Shown here: positions 8,533-17,377 of the stretch, in pieces | How the letters are laid out: each line of letters begins with the position of its first letter | Position numbering within the stretch: position 1 is the stretch's first letter | DNA from: Tindallia californiensis | GTDB lineage: Bacteria > Bacillota > Clostridia > Peptostreptococcales > Tindalliaceae | NCBI RefSeq assembly: GCF_900107405.1 | Contig: NZ_FNPV01000001.1 | Coordinates: 186,001-250,000, forward strand | DNA length: 64,000 bases | Direction: 5' to 3' | Program-made: the position numbers and the translations under genes | Notes under the pieces: model-generated | Database searches by the model: none | Told to the model about the DNA's origin: nothing | The model's input: only the letters and a program-made list of their open reading frames with translations

Positions 8533-9179
8533 TCAACCGGTGAGTCAAAGAAAATAGCTCGAACAGGAGATCCATCACCTTTTTTTACTTTCAGTGGCAG
8601 AAAAGAATACATGCCTTTAACAAAGGGAACTTCCTTCAAATTACAAAGATTTTCTACAATCAGTATCTCCGCATTCATAAGGACAGAATGTACAGAGAAA
8701 GTCTTATCCATAGTCGAATCAACACTTAACGTATCAATCCCTACTAATGAAACGCCCATATCTACAAGCATTTTCGCTGCTGTTTCGGTAAGGAATGGAT
8801 GCTTAAAATACATCCTTTCTCTATAGTGTCGATCCCATCCAGTCATAAAAACAACAAATTCGCCAGAGCTTATATAGGATCGATAAGCGGCAATGTCTTT
8901 AGTATCTATCTTTTCATTGGTCCCTTTATTGGATACATCAATAAGCGTACCCTTACCAACAAAACGACTAAGCGAGAGATTATCCAGCGATGCTCCCTGG
9001 GGGTTAAAATGCCAGGGAGCATCTACATGGGTTCCTGTATGGCTCCCCATCAAGATTTTACTGATCTGGCAGCCATTTTTTTCATGAGTATTCCATGATT
9101 TAATCTCCACCGATGGATCTCCAGGATATATTGGCATACTGGTCTCTATTTCATGGGTTAAATCAACGATTCTTTCCAT
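8529..9179 (-). CDS. Cyclase-family metal-dependent hydrolase (KynB-like)
   Basis: The protein belongs to the cyclase/arylformamidase family. It shows the family metal signature HTGTHVDAPWHF near residue 50 and DLTHEIETSMPIYPGDP at the N-terminus. Family members include kynurenine formamidase and isatin hydrolase, which hydrolyse amide or lactam bonds with Zn or Mn. No kynurenine-pathway gene lies nearby, so the substrate is open. I prefer the ATG at 9179, because the AGAGGT ribosome site sits 8 nt before it but only 2 nt before the other ATG at 9185. The 3' end overlaps the convergent aminopeptidase gene by 4 nt. Confidence 0.88.
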   Translation of the reverse strand: MERIVDLTHEIETSMPIYPGDPSVEIKSWNTHEKNGCQISKILMGSHTGTHVDAPWHFNPQGASLDNLSLSRFVGKGTLIDVSNKGTNEKIDTKDIAAYRSYISSGEFVVFMTGWDRHYRERMYFKHPFLTETAAKMLVDMGVSLVGIDTLSVDSTMDKTFSVHSVLMNAEILIVENLCNLKEVPFVKGMYSFLPLKVKKGDGSPVRAIFFDSPVD

Positions 9180-9274
9180 CTTCATCTACCTCTGTTTTCC
9201 TTTTTTGTTAATCCTGAAATACCGGATGATTCTCTCATCCGGTTAAGTGCTTTACCTACTTTCAGTATCATGTT

Positions 9275-9655
9275 TCATCGTATATTACCATGAATTTCTT
9301 CATGGGAAACTTCCACCGGTTTATTGTTTTCATCCACAAAAACAATGTTAGGGGTATATGTTTTGGCCTCTTCTTCCAAAAGCCAGCAATAGGCAATAAT
9401 AATACAGGTATCTCCAGGCTGTACTAATCTTGCTGCCGCGCCATTTAAGCAAATAATACCACTGTTTCTTTCCCCTTCAATAACATAGGTCTCCAAGCGG
9501 TTTCCGTTGTTATTGTTAACAATCTGTACTCTCTCTCCTGCTATGATATTGGCTCTTTCCATCAACTCTTTGTCTATCGTAATGCTGCCCACATAATTAA
9601 GATTTGCTTCTGTTATTGTAGCTCTGTGTATTTTCGCCTTAAACATATTTAACAT
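9275..9655 (-). CDS. panD: Aspartate 1-decarboxylase proenzyme
   Basis: PanD makes beta-alanine from aspartate for pantothenate and coenzyme A. The start region [18 protein letters not shown] and the self-cleavage site YVGS (Gly-Ser, Ser becoming the pyruvoyl group) are present, as is NGAAARL. About 126 residues is the normal length. An ATG at 9655 and another at 9646 are both possible; the ribosome site (GGTG, about 10 nt before 9655) is weak, and a TTG just before 9655 is less likely. No panB, panC or panE is adjacent. The identification is secure. Confidence 0.95.
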   Translation of the reverse strand: MLNMFKAKIHRATITEANLNYVGSITIDKELMERANIIAGERVQIVNNNNGNRLETYVIEGERNSGIICLNGAAARLVQPGDTCIIIAYCWLLEEEAKTYTPNIVFVDENNKPVEVSHEEIHGNIR

Positions 9656-9796
9656 CAATGCTATTCACCAACCTATTTTTTAATCTTTCATCGTTATACT
9701 ACACTATTTAGCCGTACAATGCACGCTTTTCTATACTAGTTTAAAAGAACAATCTCATCCCATGCTCTTATTATTGTTTGCATTAAGAAAACATGA

Positions 9797-9802
9797 TATA
9801 CT
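9797..9802 (+). promoter_or_regulatory. Candidate extended -10 of the chemoreceptor gene
   Basis: TGATATACT places a TG dinucleotide one base before TATACT, the extended -10 arrangement, about 60 nt before the start codon. No good -35 or sigma-D (flagellar) promoter was recognised. Confidence 0.4.
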
Positions 9803-9862
9803 GATCTGACAATATGGAATTTTTCAACTATTTTAACTTTTTACAAAGGAAGGATGTTGCTA

Positions 9863-11860
9863 ATGAACCTTTCAAAAAAAATCATTTTATCCATCGGTAT
9901 GCTAGTAATACTTGTAGCTGTCGGACTTGGGGTTAGTTCCATTTATTTTAGCAGTAATACAATAAGATCTCAGGCAGAAGACAGCCTTTTTACCCAGGCT
10001 AGAGATGGCTCCCGCCTTATTTCTGACACATCCGCTCTGAGACTTCAGGTCATTCAGGAGATGACAGAAAGAGATGCCATTCAATCAATGGACTGGGTAG
10101 CTCAACGAATCAGTCTACAGTCAGATATTCAACGATTGGGTTATCGTGACCTAGCTATTATCAATGCACAGGGATATGCTCAGTATGTTCAAAGTGGAGA
10201 TGTAGCCAATTACGCCAATATGGATTTTGCACAACAAGCACTTGCTGGAAATGTTTATATTTCAGATGTAACCATTGATCGTCGAACGGAAGACGCTTTT
10301 ATCACTTATGCCGTTCCTATTATGCGGCATGAACAAGTATTAGGAGCTCTTATTGCTCAGCAGGATGCCCAGTTCTTAACTGAGGTGATTAGCACGATGG
10401 GGCATGGCGAGTCTGGCTATGCTTATATTATTAATAATGAAGGTCGCGTTGTGGCCCATGATAACTGGGAGTTTGTCACTTCTCAGTTTGATCCTATCTC
10501 AGAATCCGAAGAAGATTCATCCTTAATCCCCCTTGCTTCTGCCTTCAGACAAATTCTTGACACCGAATCCGGAGTGGGCGATTATTCTTTCCAGGGAAAT
10601 GATTTATATCAAGGTTTTTATCCTATCGATGGAACCAGCTGGTATTTAGTAACAACAGCACATCAGAGTGAAGTTCTTGCCGGGTTATCAAACCTCCAAA
10701 GTATGTTGCTGATAGTCACCGTCGGCTTTCTTCTGCTAGGTATTATTGTTGCCATACGCGTTGGAAAATCAATTTCTACTCCTATTAAAAATTTATCAGA
10801 AACGATTATCAAACTTTCTCAGTACCATTTAACTTTTGATGAGAACAGTGCGGTTCTAAAATATCTAAACCGAAAGGACGAAATTGGCACCATTTCAAAT
10901 TCATTAGCAACGATGCAAAAGAATTTCATTGACCTTATTCAACAAATAGGTGATAGTGCACAGGATGTCGCATCCTCTTCTCAACAGTTAACCGCTACCA
11001 GCCAACAATCTGCTACTGCTTCCAACGAAGTAGCAAAAACCATTGAGGAAATAGCACGAGGCGCTTCCGACCAAGCAAAAGATACAGAGAGCGGCGCTAG
11101 TCATATCAATGAGCTAGACCAAATGATCCAGGCAAACCAAAGTCATATGAATAGTCTTAATCGTTCTGCTGTAGAAACTGATCAGATGAAAAATGAAGGA
11201 CGGCAAGCTCTAAAACTGGTTGTAGAAAAAACTGAGCAAAGCAGTCATGCCGCCCAGGAAGTAAATCAAGTTATTTTAGAAACCAACGAAAGTGCTCATC
11301 AGATTCAAAATGCCAGTGCTATGATTAAAAGTATTGCTGAGCAGACCAATCTATTAGCATTAAACGCCGCAATAGAATCAGCCCGGGCTGGCGAAGCAGG
11401 CCGTGGATTTGCAGTAGTAGCCGAGGAAGTTCGAAAACTAGCAGAACAGTCTAACCAATTCACGGAAGAAATTGAATCTGTTATTAAAAAGTTAACCGAA
11501 AAAACAGACAGTGCGGTTACAACAATGCAAACACTCAGCCAAATGGCAGAAGATCAGACAGAAGGCGTTTATAAAACAAATGAAAAATTTGATGGAATCG
11601 ATCAAGCTGTATCCAACATGGATAGAATTATACAAGATCTAAATAACTCTGGTAAGGCAATGGATCAAAAGAAGGATGAAATTATTGCCGTTATCGAAAA
11701 TTTATCGGCAATTTCAGAAGAAAATGCCGCAGGTACTGAAGAAGCTTCTGCTTCTGTTGAAGAACAAACCGCTGCCATAGATCAAATTGCCAGTACCAGC
11801 GAAGATTTATCCGCACTTGCACAAGATATGCAATCTGCCGTTGCCCAATTTAAAATATAA
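9863..11860 (+). CDS. Methyl-accepting chemotaxis protein, dCache type
   Basis: This is a membrane chemoreceptor. Helix 1 spans about residues 5-25. An extracellular double-Cache sensor covers about 35-270 and contains [16 protein letters not shown], typical of small-molecule-binding Cache folds. Helix 2 is at about 275-295, followed by HAMP (about 297-350). The long cytoplasmic coiled coil carries the signalling tip [29 protein letters not shown] (tip residues around 500, quoted in part). No CheR-binding pentapeptide is seen at the end (AVAQFKI). I chose ATG 9863: AAGGAAGG is 9 nt upstream of it but touches the alternative ATG at 9854. The ligand is unknown; amino acids are common for this fold. 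It is monocistronic, ending in a strong terminator. Confidence 0.93.
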   Translation: MNLSKKIILSIGMLVILVAVGLGVSSIYFSSNTIRSQAEDSLFTQARDGSRLISDTSALRLQVIQEMTERDAIQSMDWVAQRISLQSDIQRLGYRDLAIINAQGYAQYVQSGDVANYANMDFAQQALAGNVYISDVTIDRRTEDAFITYAVPIMRHEQVLGALIAQQDAQFLTEVISTMGHGESGYAYIINNEGRVVAHDNWEFVTSQFDPISESEEDSSLIPLASAFRQILDTESGVGDYSFQGNDLYQGFYPIDGTSWYLVTTAHQSEVLAGLSNLQSMLLIVTVGFLLLGIIVAIRVGKSISTPIKNLSETIIKLSQYHLTFDENSAVLKYLNRKDEIGTISNSLATMQKNFIDLIQQIGDSAQDVASSSQQLTATSQQSATASNEVAKTIEEIARGASDQAKDTESGASHINELDQMIQANQSHMNSLNRSAVETDQMKNEGRQALKLVVEKTEQSSHAAQEVNQVILETNESAHQIQNASAMIKSIAEQTNLLALNAAIESARAGEAGRGFAVVAEEVRKLAEQSNQFTEEIESVIKKLTEKTDSAVTTMQTLSQMAEDQTEGVYKTNEKFDGIDQAVSNMDRIIQDLNNSGKAMDQKKDEIIAVIENLSAISEENAAGTEEASASVEEQTAAIDQIASTSEDLSALAQDMQSAVAQFKI

Positions 11861-11872
11861 GGTTTTACTATA

Positions 11873-11905
11873 AAAGCTCTCAGAACGAACTACTGAGAGC
11901 TTTTT
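11873..11905. terminator. Bidirectional terminator
   Basis: AAAGCTCTCAG pairs with CTGAGAGCTTT around a short loop, with T runs on both strands. It serves the chemoreceptor gene and, overlapping its last codons, the convergent flavoprotein gene. Confidence 0.85.
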
Positions 11906-13110
11906 ATAATCGCTTTTGCGGCAGCCATTCCTGAGGAAAAAGAGAATTGAAGGTTGAATCCTCCTGTTACCCCATCCACATCTAGTATTTCACCAACAAA
12001 GTAAAGACCCGAAACCAGTTTTGATTCCATTGTATTGCTGTTAACTTCATTAGTTGATATTCCGCCAGCGGTTACCATTGCTTCATTAAACCCTTTTACA
12101 ACGGATATTGCTAATGGAAACGAAGTTAATAACTGAACTAATTTCTTTCTCTGCGCTTTTGTTAAATCGGCACATTTTTGTTGCATCGATATGCCTGCCA
12201 TAAAAAAAATCGTTTCTATCAACCTATTAGGCAGATCATCATCAGCTACTATGTTTTTCACTGTTTTTTTTCCAGCCTTACTTGTACTTTCTAATAATTT
12301 CCGTTCATATATATCGGTCTGTATCGATAGTAAATTCAGCTTCAGTATGTCACCCTCCTCAAAATAGCGAGAATGATTTAGAATCACTGGTCCGCTCAAA
12401 CCATCGTGCGTAATTAAAAGATCACCCTTGTATGTGCCAATTTTTTTCTCGTTTCGCCAATGTTCGACAGTGGCTTTTTTAAAAGACATACCAGCTAATT
12501 CCATTAAACAATGGGAACGAACTTCTATAGCTGCCAACGCTGGACGTACTTCTGTAAGTGAATGCCCCAAAGCACTTGCCAACCGATAGCCATCACCGGA
12601 AGTTCCAAGTGCTGGATATGACTTTCCTCCTGTTGCAATAATAAGATTTCTTCCCCAAAAGTGTTGTGTCCCCGTTCTCACAAGAAATTGATTGTGCTCT
12701 TTTCTTATGTGCTGGACACTTGCACACAGATGCATCTCCACCTTATTCTGTTCTATTTGTTTCAATAAGGCATTTACAATTCCAGATGCTCTTCCAGTCT
12801 TAGGAAAGATTTTCAGGTCATCACGTGCTTCTAATGAAACATCAATATCTTCAAACCATTTCTTTAACAAATCCGGCGAGTATTTTCTTATGGATTTCCC
12901 TACAAACTTTTCTTTTTCATGATAGCTTCTTAGAAAATGATCGATTGATCCCGCATTTGAAATATTGCACTGACCGCCACCCGATACCAATATCTTTTTC
13001 CCGGGTCGGTCATTTTTTTCCAACAAAAGAGTTTTTAGTCCCTTTTTTGCCGCTTCGATCGATGCAACCATCCCACCAAGTCCCGCACCAATAATGATTA
13101 CGTCGTAAAT
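11890..13110 (-). CDS. HI0933/YhiN-family FAD-dependent oxidoreductase, ATT start
   Basis: This flavoprotein belongs to the HI0933/YhiN/BaiN family, which in gut clostridia includes bile-acid 3-dehydro-reductases; the role elsewhere is mostly unknown. The family motifs SGGGQCNISN, ATGGKSYPALGTSGDGY and TGGFNLQFSFSSG are present. The only ATG in frame (13071) would remove the dinucleotide-binding loop. Extending upstream without a stop gives YDVIIIGAGLGGMVAS, the expected beta-alpha-beta FAD motif. Its first codon is ATT at 13108-13110, with AAAGGAG 8 nt before it. I therefore start it at ATT, giving 406 residues. The soluble chemoreceptor gene ends 23 nt upstream, so the pair is probably an operon. 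A point error in the sequence (ATG read as ATT) is the alternative. Confidence 0.9.
   Translation of the reverse strand: MYDVIIIGAGLGGMVASIEAAKKGLKTLLLEKNDRPGKKILVSGGGQCNISNAGSIDHFLRSYHEKEKFVGKSIRKYSPDLLKKWFEDIDVSLEARDDLKIFPKTGRASGIVNALLKQIEQNKVEMHLCASVQHIRKEHNQFLVRTGTQHFWGRNLIIATGGKSYPALGTSGDGYRLASALGHSLTEVRPALAAIEVRSHCLMELAGMSFKKATVEHWRNEKKIGTYKGDLLITHDGLSGPVILNHSRYFEEGDILKLNLLSIQTDIYERKLLESTSKAGKKTVKNIVADDDLPNRLIETIFFMAGISMQQKCADLTKAQRKKLVQLLTSFPLAISVVKGFNEAMVTAGGISTNEVNSNTMESKLVSGLYFVGEILDVDGVTGGFNLQFSFSSGMAAAKAIIKSSQ
13108..13110 (-). promoter_or_regulatory. Probable ATT start codon of the flavoprotein gene
   Basis: Minus-strand AAAGGAG, then ATCATTTT, then ATT TAC GAC GTA, which leads straight into the FAD-binding IIIGAGLGG motif. 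No ATG, GTG or TTG is available in frame between the ribosome site and this motif. ATT starts are rare but known, for example infC in enterobacteria. Confidence 0.65.
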
Positions 13111-13133
13111 AAAATGATCTCCTTTCTTCTAAC

Positions 13134-13988
13134 TTATTCTTTTCCTAAAGAGTATATCCGCTGTTGAATATCTTCCGTTTTTTCAGTGAATAGTCTAAGT
13201 GCTTCTTTTTGCTCCTCCGATGTCTGTGTATTGTTCTTTACTAATTCAAAAATACTATTAAACATCTCAGTAAATTTTTTTGTTTGATCATTGATATTTT
13301 TAGCATAAGTCCCTGTTTGTTCTGCAAGCTTTTTCACTTCCCCGGCAACGACAGCAAATCCTCTACCAGCTTCTCCTGCCCTTGCTGCTTCTATCGAAGC
13401 GTTTAAAGATAGTAGATTTGTTTTTTTCGCTATGCTTTCAACAAACTGCAGATCCTTTTCAATACTTTCCAACATTCCTTCCGCTTGACTAATGTTATTC
13501 AAAGCACTCGTATTCACTTCGGCCAGGGATTCTGAGCTGGCATACAGCTCCTGGGAAGTCGCTGCTAAATCATTTATATGATCATTTACGATTGTCGTAG
13601 TTCCTCTGATTTTTTCATTTACCTGATATTGCTGACACATCATCTCTACCATTGCGTTAACCATATCAAAGAAAACCATTACCTCATTAGGGTCACCGCT
13701 CATTGCTAATACAGTTACAGGCTCTTGGTTGCAATAGATCACTTTGATCACACCAGCCTTAACATCCATCCCTTTTTCCTGAGCTTCAAGCTCCTCTTCT
13801 TTAGAAACAACAAATTTCTTTGTTTGACCTTCTTCCATCATCACTTTTGATCTTGGGTGATGATTGCCAATACGTTCTTTCTTGGTAGCGGCGACAATTT
13901 TTCCTCCCTCATCACAAAGAATAATTGGGTATGGAACGATATTTCTACATTTCTCTACTATTATCTGTGCCACTGCATGATCTACCAT
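13134..13988 (-). CDS. Soluble chemoreceptor with CdaR-type sensor domain
   Basis: This 284-residue protein has no membrane helix. Residues about 1-110 resemble the sugar-diacid-recognition (CdaR N-terminal) domain: [28 protein letters not shown]. The rest is a short methyl-accepting signalling domain with [20 protein letters not shown] and [14 protein letters not shown]. Such proteins couple a cytoplasmic signal to the CheA/CheW array. The ATG follows GGGGAGG. The flavoprotein gene starts 23 nt after its stop, suggesting that the receptor may report on a metabolite or redox state connected to that enzyme; this is inference. The N-terminal domain call is moderately certain, the signalling domain firm. 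Confidence 0.88.
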   Translation of the reverse strand: MVDHAVAQIIVEKCRNIVPYPIILCDEGGKIVAATKKERIGNHHPRSKVMMEEGQTKKFVVSKEEELEAQEKGMDVKAGVIKVIYCNQEPVTVLAMSGDPNEVMVFFDMVNAMVEMMCQQYQVNEKIRGTTTIVNDHINDLAATSQELYASSESLAEVNTSALNNISQAEGMLESIEKDLQFVESIAKKTNLLSLNASIEAARAGEAGRGFAVVAGEVKKLAEQTGTYAKNINDQTKKFTEMFNSIFELVKNNTQTSEEQKEALRLFTEKTEDIQQRIYSLGKE

Positions 13989-14119
13989 TTTAATAGCCTC
14001 CCCATTTTCCTGTATTCAATTTTGTTAATGATTTATTTCAAACCTATTTACTCTCATACTCTAACTAATTCGACGCAGAAGAAATATTTCCTTCCTAGTA
14101 TAGTATAAAATATTCCCAT

Positions 14120-14153
14120 TAACCGCAAGTAAATCCTTTCTTGCTTACGGTTA
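14120..14153. other. Imperfect hairpin after the DUF975 gene
   Basis: TAACCGCAAGTAA and TTGCTTACGGTTA can pair with one mismatch and one wobble around an 8-nt loop. It lies just beyond the DUF975 stop. There is no real T run on either strand, so it is at best a weak terminator or an RNA-stabilising end. Confidence 0.35.
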
Positions 14154-14173
14154 TCGGTGGTAATTGTCTATCT

Positions 14174-14956
14174 TTAGACTGTTTCAAACTCTTGATAAGC
14201 TGGCGATTTTTTCAGCTGATGATAAAGTTGAGCGTATGTTGCTTCGTAATAGGGATGAACAAAAAACACACCTATTCCAAACATAATACTTCCCAGCAAA
14301 TACCATCCAATAAAAGAAAGATCTAACACAAACAAATCCATTTTCTGACCCTTGGTCATATCAATACTCTTTTGAATCGCTTCACCGGAATCCAAATGCG
14401 GCTCCTCTACCATAATATAGGGAACCATTTTGTATTGATAATGTTTTATAATACCTGGAATGATCAATAGCAAGAACCACAAAAAGTTATATAATCCCCG
14501 CAAAAACATCGTTTTTACGATGTTCAAGTAATAACACGACTTAAAAATTGATGCTAGTTGACCAATATCAGCCCTTCCATCAGTTACTCCATGTAAGAAA
14601 AAAGACCTTCCCCCTACTTCTATGGGGATGCCAACAAATACTCGAAATCCCCATAAGATTACTACCATTGCTACGCCAAAAAACATCATAAAAAATAAGC
14701 TTCCAGGAATGCCAATACTATCTATGATACTCGAAATGAATGCTTGCGAAGTGTTGATATTAATTCCGCCTATGTCAAAAGAAAAACCACTGAAACTTCC
14801 TCCTTCTGATACGGCCGTCCTCCCTTGATTACCATTATTAAAAATATTTTCATTACCGCCCACTAACGCAATAATTAAAGAAACAAAAAATGCTTTCAGA
14901 TAATTTTTACCCAAAAATCTTTTAGCACTTTCCTTGATTTCTTTCCTGGTCCACAT
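14174..14956 (-). CDS. DUF975-family membrane protein
   Basis: This 260-residue integral membrane protein begins with the DUF975 signature WTRKEIKESAKRFL, followed by a helix, a Gly/Asn-rich loop and about four further helices. The core shows SCYYLNIVKTMFLRGLYNFLW and IPGIIKHYQYKMVPYI-like segments (quoted in part), typical of the family, whose function is unknown. The ATG has an AGGAGG ribosome site. It starts 49 nt after the FtsK-like gene in the same direction, so cotranscription is likely, although DUF975 genes are usually independent. Confidence 0.85.
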   Translation of the reverse strand: MWTRKEIKESAKRFLGKNYLKAFFVSLIIALVGGNENIFNNGNQGRTAVSEGGSFSGFSFDIGGININTSQAFISSIIDSIGIPGSLFFMMFFGVAMVVILWGFRVFVGIPIEVGGRSFFLHGVTDGRADIGQLASIFKSCYYLNIVKTMFLRGLYNFLWFLLLIIPGIIKHYQYKMVPYIMVEEPHLDSGEAIQKSIDMTKGQKMDLFVLDLSFIGWYLLGSIMFGIGVFFVHPYYEATYAQLYHQLKKSPAYQEFETV

Positions 14957-15005
14957 TCCTTTTCCTCCTGTCTATTCCTTCTATTTTACAATGATTCAAA
15001 AGGCA

Positions 15006-17270
15006 TTATTCTATCTTTGTTGAATGAGAACCCGTTATTACTTTCCTTGGTTTCGTTCCTTCACTTGGACCCACATATCCTCTTTCTTCCATTTCATCGA
15101 TTAATCTTGCCGCACGATTAAAACCCATTTTAAGTTTTCTTTGCAGCATCGAAATAGATATTTGTTGATGTTCAAAAGCTATTCTCAATGCATCCTGAAA
15201 CACATCTTCCGATTCTCCTATCTCCTCTTCCACAAGTTCTTCTTTTTTATCTATTTCTTCTTCTAAACGATCACCAAGCATATTGGTTATATCGAACTGT
15301 TTTAAGTACTGAACAGTCTTTTGAACTTCTTCATCTTCTAAAAATGCACCTTGAATACGCATTGGTTTATTAACCCCGACAGGGTGAAAAAGCATATCTC
15401 CTCGACCTAATAGTTTCTCCGCTCCAGCCATATCTAAGATCGTTCTTGAATCAATCTGAGATGCAACAGAAAAAGCAATTCTCGATGGAATATTCGCCTT
15501 AATTAACCCTGTGATGACATCAACAGACGGACGCTGCGTTGCCAACACAAGATGTATTCCTGCCGCTCTTGCTTTTTGAGCTAATCGACAAATAGTATCT
15601 TCAACATCCTTAGCAGCAACCATCATTAAATCAGCTAATTCATCAATAATAATCATGACATATGGCATAGATTCTTTTGATTCTTTCTGATGATAACCTT
15701 CAATATCTCGAACTCCCATGCTTGCAAACTCTTGATATCGATCCTCCATCTCTTGCACAGCCCATTTTAAGGATGTTGTTGCTTTTTTAGGATCAGAAAT
15801 AACAGGCGTAATTAAGTGAGGAATCCCATTGTATCGGTTAAGTTCTACCACTTTTGGATCAATAAGCAACAATTTAACATGCTCAGGCTCTGCACTAAAT
15901 AATAAGCTTAAAATCAACGTGTTAATGCAAACACTTTTCCCCGATCCAGTTGCTCCAGCAATTAAAAGATGTGGTGCTTTTGTAAGATCAAAAATAACAG
16001 AATCTCCACTAATATTTTTACCGATAGCAAAAGGAAGCAGTGCTTTGCTACGTTTGTCGCCTGATTTTTCAATAATTTCCCGGAAAGTTACTAACGATGT
16101 TTCTTTGTTAGGCACCTCAATACCAATAGCTGCTTTCCCCGGAATAGGTGCTTCTATCCGGATGGATGGTGCTGCCATATTAAGTGCAATGTCATCACTT
16201 AAATTAGTAACCTTGCTTACTTTAACACCCCTCTCCGGCTGAAGTTCATATCTTGTAATAGCCGGACCCTGAGTAACATTAAGCACTTTCGCCTTCACTC
16301 CAAAACTTTCAAGTGTTTCTTCCAACAATTCAGCCTGTTGACTAAGCGCCTCCCGACATTCTGTAACGGCTTTCTTTTTCATGGGATTTAGCATCGCAAG
16401 TGATGGCCTTATATAGGTTTCCTTTTTTTCAAGGTTTATTTTACTACTTTCAGATGCTATTTCTTTCCTCTTTGCCCCGTCCGGCGAAACTTCTTCCCTC
16501 ATGGCAAATCGCTCTTTTACAGGAACTTGCTCTTCTTTTTTCATATTATTAGAATCACGCTTTTCATCTTTCGACGGGCTTAACTCAGACCAATGAGCAT
16601 TTTTTTTCACTTTTTCTTCTAACTGCTCATGCTTCTCTCTGATTTCTTTCTTGCCGCTCCCTTCCATCGAAAAATCTTCTCTTGTAAAAACTTGTTCTTC
16701 TTTTTTTATGTTACCAGGATCATGCTTTTCATCTTTCAGCGGACTTAACTCAGACCAATGAGCGTTTTTTTTCACTTCTTCCTCTAACTGCTCGTGTTTC
16801 TCTCTAATTTGCTCCTTTTGACTTTTTTCAATCAAATCTTTGACACGTTGTCGGTGTACTTGCCATTCACTTTCTTCTCTTGCCTCCTCCACCTTTTCCA
16901 TTTCATTTTGACCAAATGAATCTGTATCATTTTTATCCGTAGGTTCATATTCCAAATATATATTAGGTTTTCTTACAGGTTTCCCCTTGCTATTCGCATA
17001 GGGATGATTGCCAGTTTTTGCTCCAATGATTCTATTTCCTCTGCTTACTCTGTTTGTTCTGTTTGTTTTATTTCTAGCATTGCTAATGTTTTTGCTCTTT
17101 CGTATAATCCTTCCTACGACTGCTGTATACAGGATTATCGCTATTCCTGTTAAAACAGTTGCCAACCAGCGATTATCTAACCACCAAAACATCATTCCTA
17201 CTATAAATAAATAGATGCACATTTGCCACATGATAAAGCGCTTCATTTTTTTCTTCTGATATCTCGTCAT
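15006..17270 (-). CDS. FtsK/SpoIIIE-family DNA translocase
   Basis: This hexameric motor pumps double-stranded DNA during division or sporulation. Only two N-terminal membrane helices are visible (residues about 15-65), fewer than the four of canonical SpoIIIE. A charged linker follows with a duplicated 55-residue unit. The motor has the Walker A GATGSGKSVCINT, Walker B IIIDELADLM and the ATQRPSVDVITG region. The C-terminal gamma winged helix includes ISMLQRKLKMGFNRAARL and recognises oriented DNA motifs (KOPS/SRS). I start at ATG 17270, 7 nt after GGAGGG; an ATG at 17357 has no ribosome site and overlaps the divergent promoter. It is possibly a paralogue of the main SpoIIIE. The length with this start is 754 residues. 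Confidence 0.92.
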   Translation of the reverse strand: MTRYQKKKMKRFIMWQMCIYLFIVGMMFWWLDNRWLATVLTGIAIILYTAVVGRIIRKSKNISNARNKTNRTNRVSRGNRIIGAKTGNHPYANSKGKPVRKPNIYLEYEPTDKNDTDSFGQNEMEKVEEAREESEWQVHRQRVKDLIEKSQKEQIREKHEQLEEEVKKNAHWSELSPLKDEKHDPGNIKKEEQVFTREDFSMEGSGKKEIREKHEQLEEKVKKNAHWSELSPSKDEKRDSNNMKKEEQVPVKERFAMREEVSPDGAKRKEIASESSKINLEKKETYIRPSLAMLNPMKKKAVTECREALSQQAELLEETLESFGVKAKVLNVTQGPAITRYELQPERGVKVSKVTNLSDDIALNMAAPSIRIEAPIPGKAAIGIEVPNKETSLVTFREIIEKSGDKRSKALLPFAIGKNISGDSVIFDLTKAPHLLIAGATGSGKSVCINTLILSLLFSAEPEHVKLLLIDPKVVELNRYNGIPHLITPVISDPKKATTSLKWAVQEMEDRYQEFASMGVRDIEGYHQKESKESMPYVMIIIDELADLMMVAAKDVEDTICRLAQKARAAGIHLVLATQRPSVDVITGLIKANIPSRIAFSVASQIDSRTILDMAGAEKLLGRGDMLFHPVGVNKPMRIQGAFLEDEEVQKTVQYLKQFDITNMLGDRLEEEIDKKEELVEEEIGESEDVFQDALRIAFEHQQISISMLQRKLKMGFNRAARLIDEMEERGYVGPSEGTKPRKVITGSHSTKIE
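16516..16813 (-). repeat. Tandem 165-bp in-frame duplication inside the ftsK linker
   Basis: Two similar units of about 133 bp, offset by exactly 165 bp (16516-16648 and 16681-16813), encode KKNAHWSELSP-type segments twice (SPLKDEKHD and SPSKDEKRD variants). The units lie in the charged linker between membrane anchor and motor. High nucleotide identity suggests a fairly recent duplication. Confidence 0.85.
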
Positions 17271-17356
17271 CCATAAACCCTCCTGCTTTTCTTCTTGTCT
17301 ATCATAACATTTTGCACCATATTTTTCTATGATTCTTCTTTTTTGAGCTTCTAACA

Positions 17357-17365
17357 TGATATAAT
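17357..17365 (+). promoter_or_regulatory. Extended -10 promoter of the diguanylate cyclase gene
   Basis: TGATATAAT gives a TG-N-TATAAT extended -10 (TATAAT at 17360-17365). Transcription would begin near 17372, which leaves almost no leader before the ATG at 17378 and about 27 nt before the ATG at 17399. Confidence 0.55.
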
Positions 17366-17377
17366 GGGTATATAGTT

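Noticed and set aside
16579-16815. The ftsK linker repeat as a CRISPR or tandem satellite
   Set aside because: There are only two units, in frame in a coding region, with no spacers.
17271-17357. Longer N-terminus of the FtsK-like protein
   Set aside because: The extension has no ribosome site, is highly charged and runs over the divergent extended -10 promoter.
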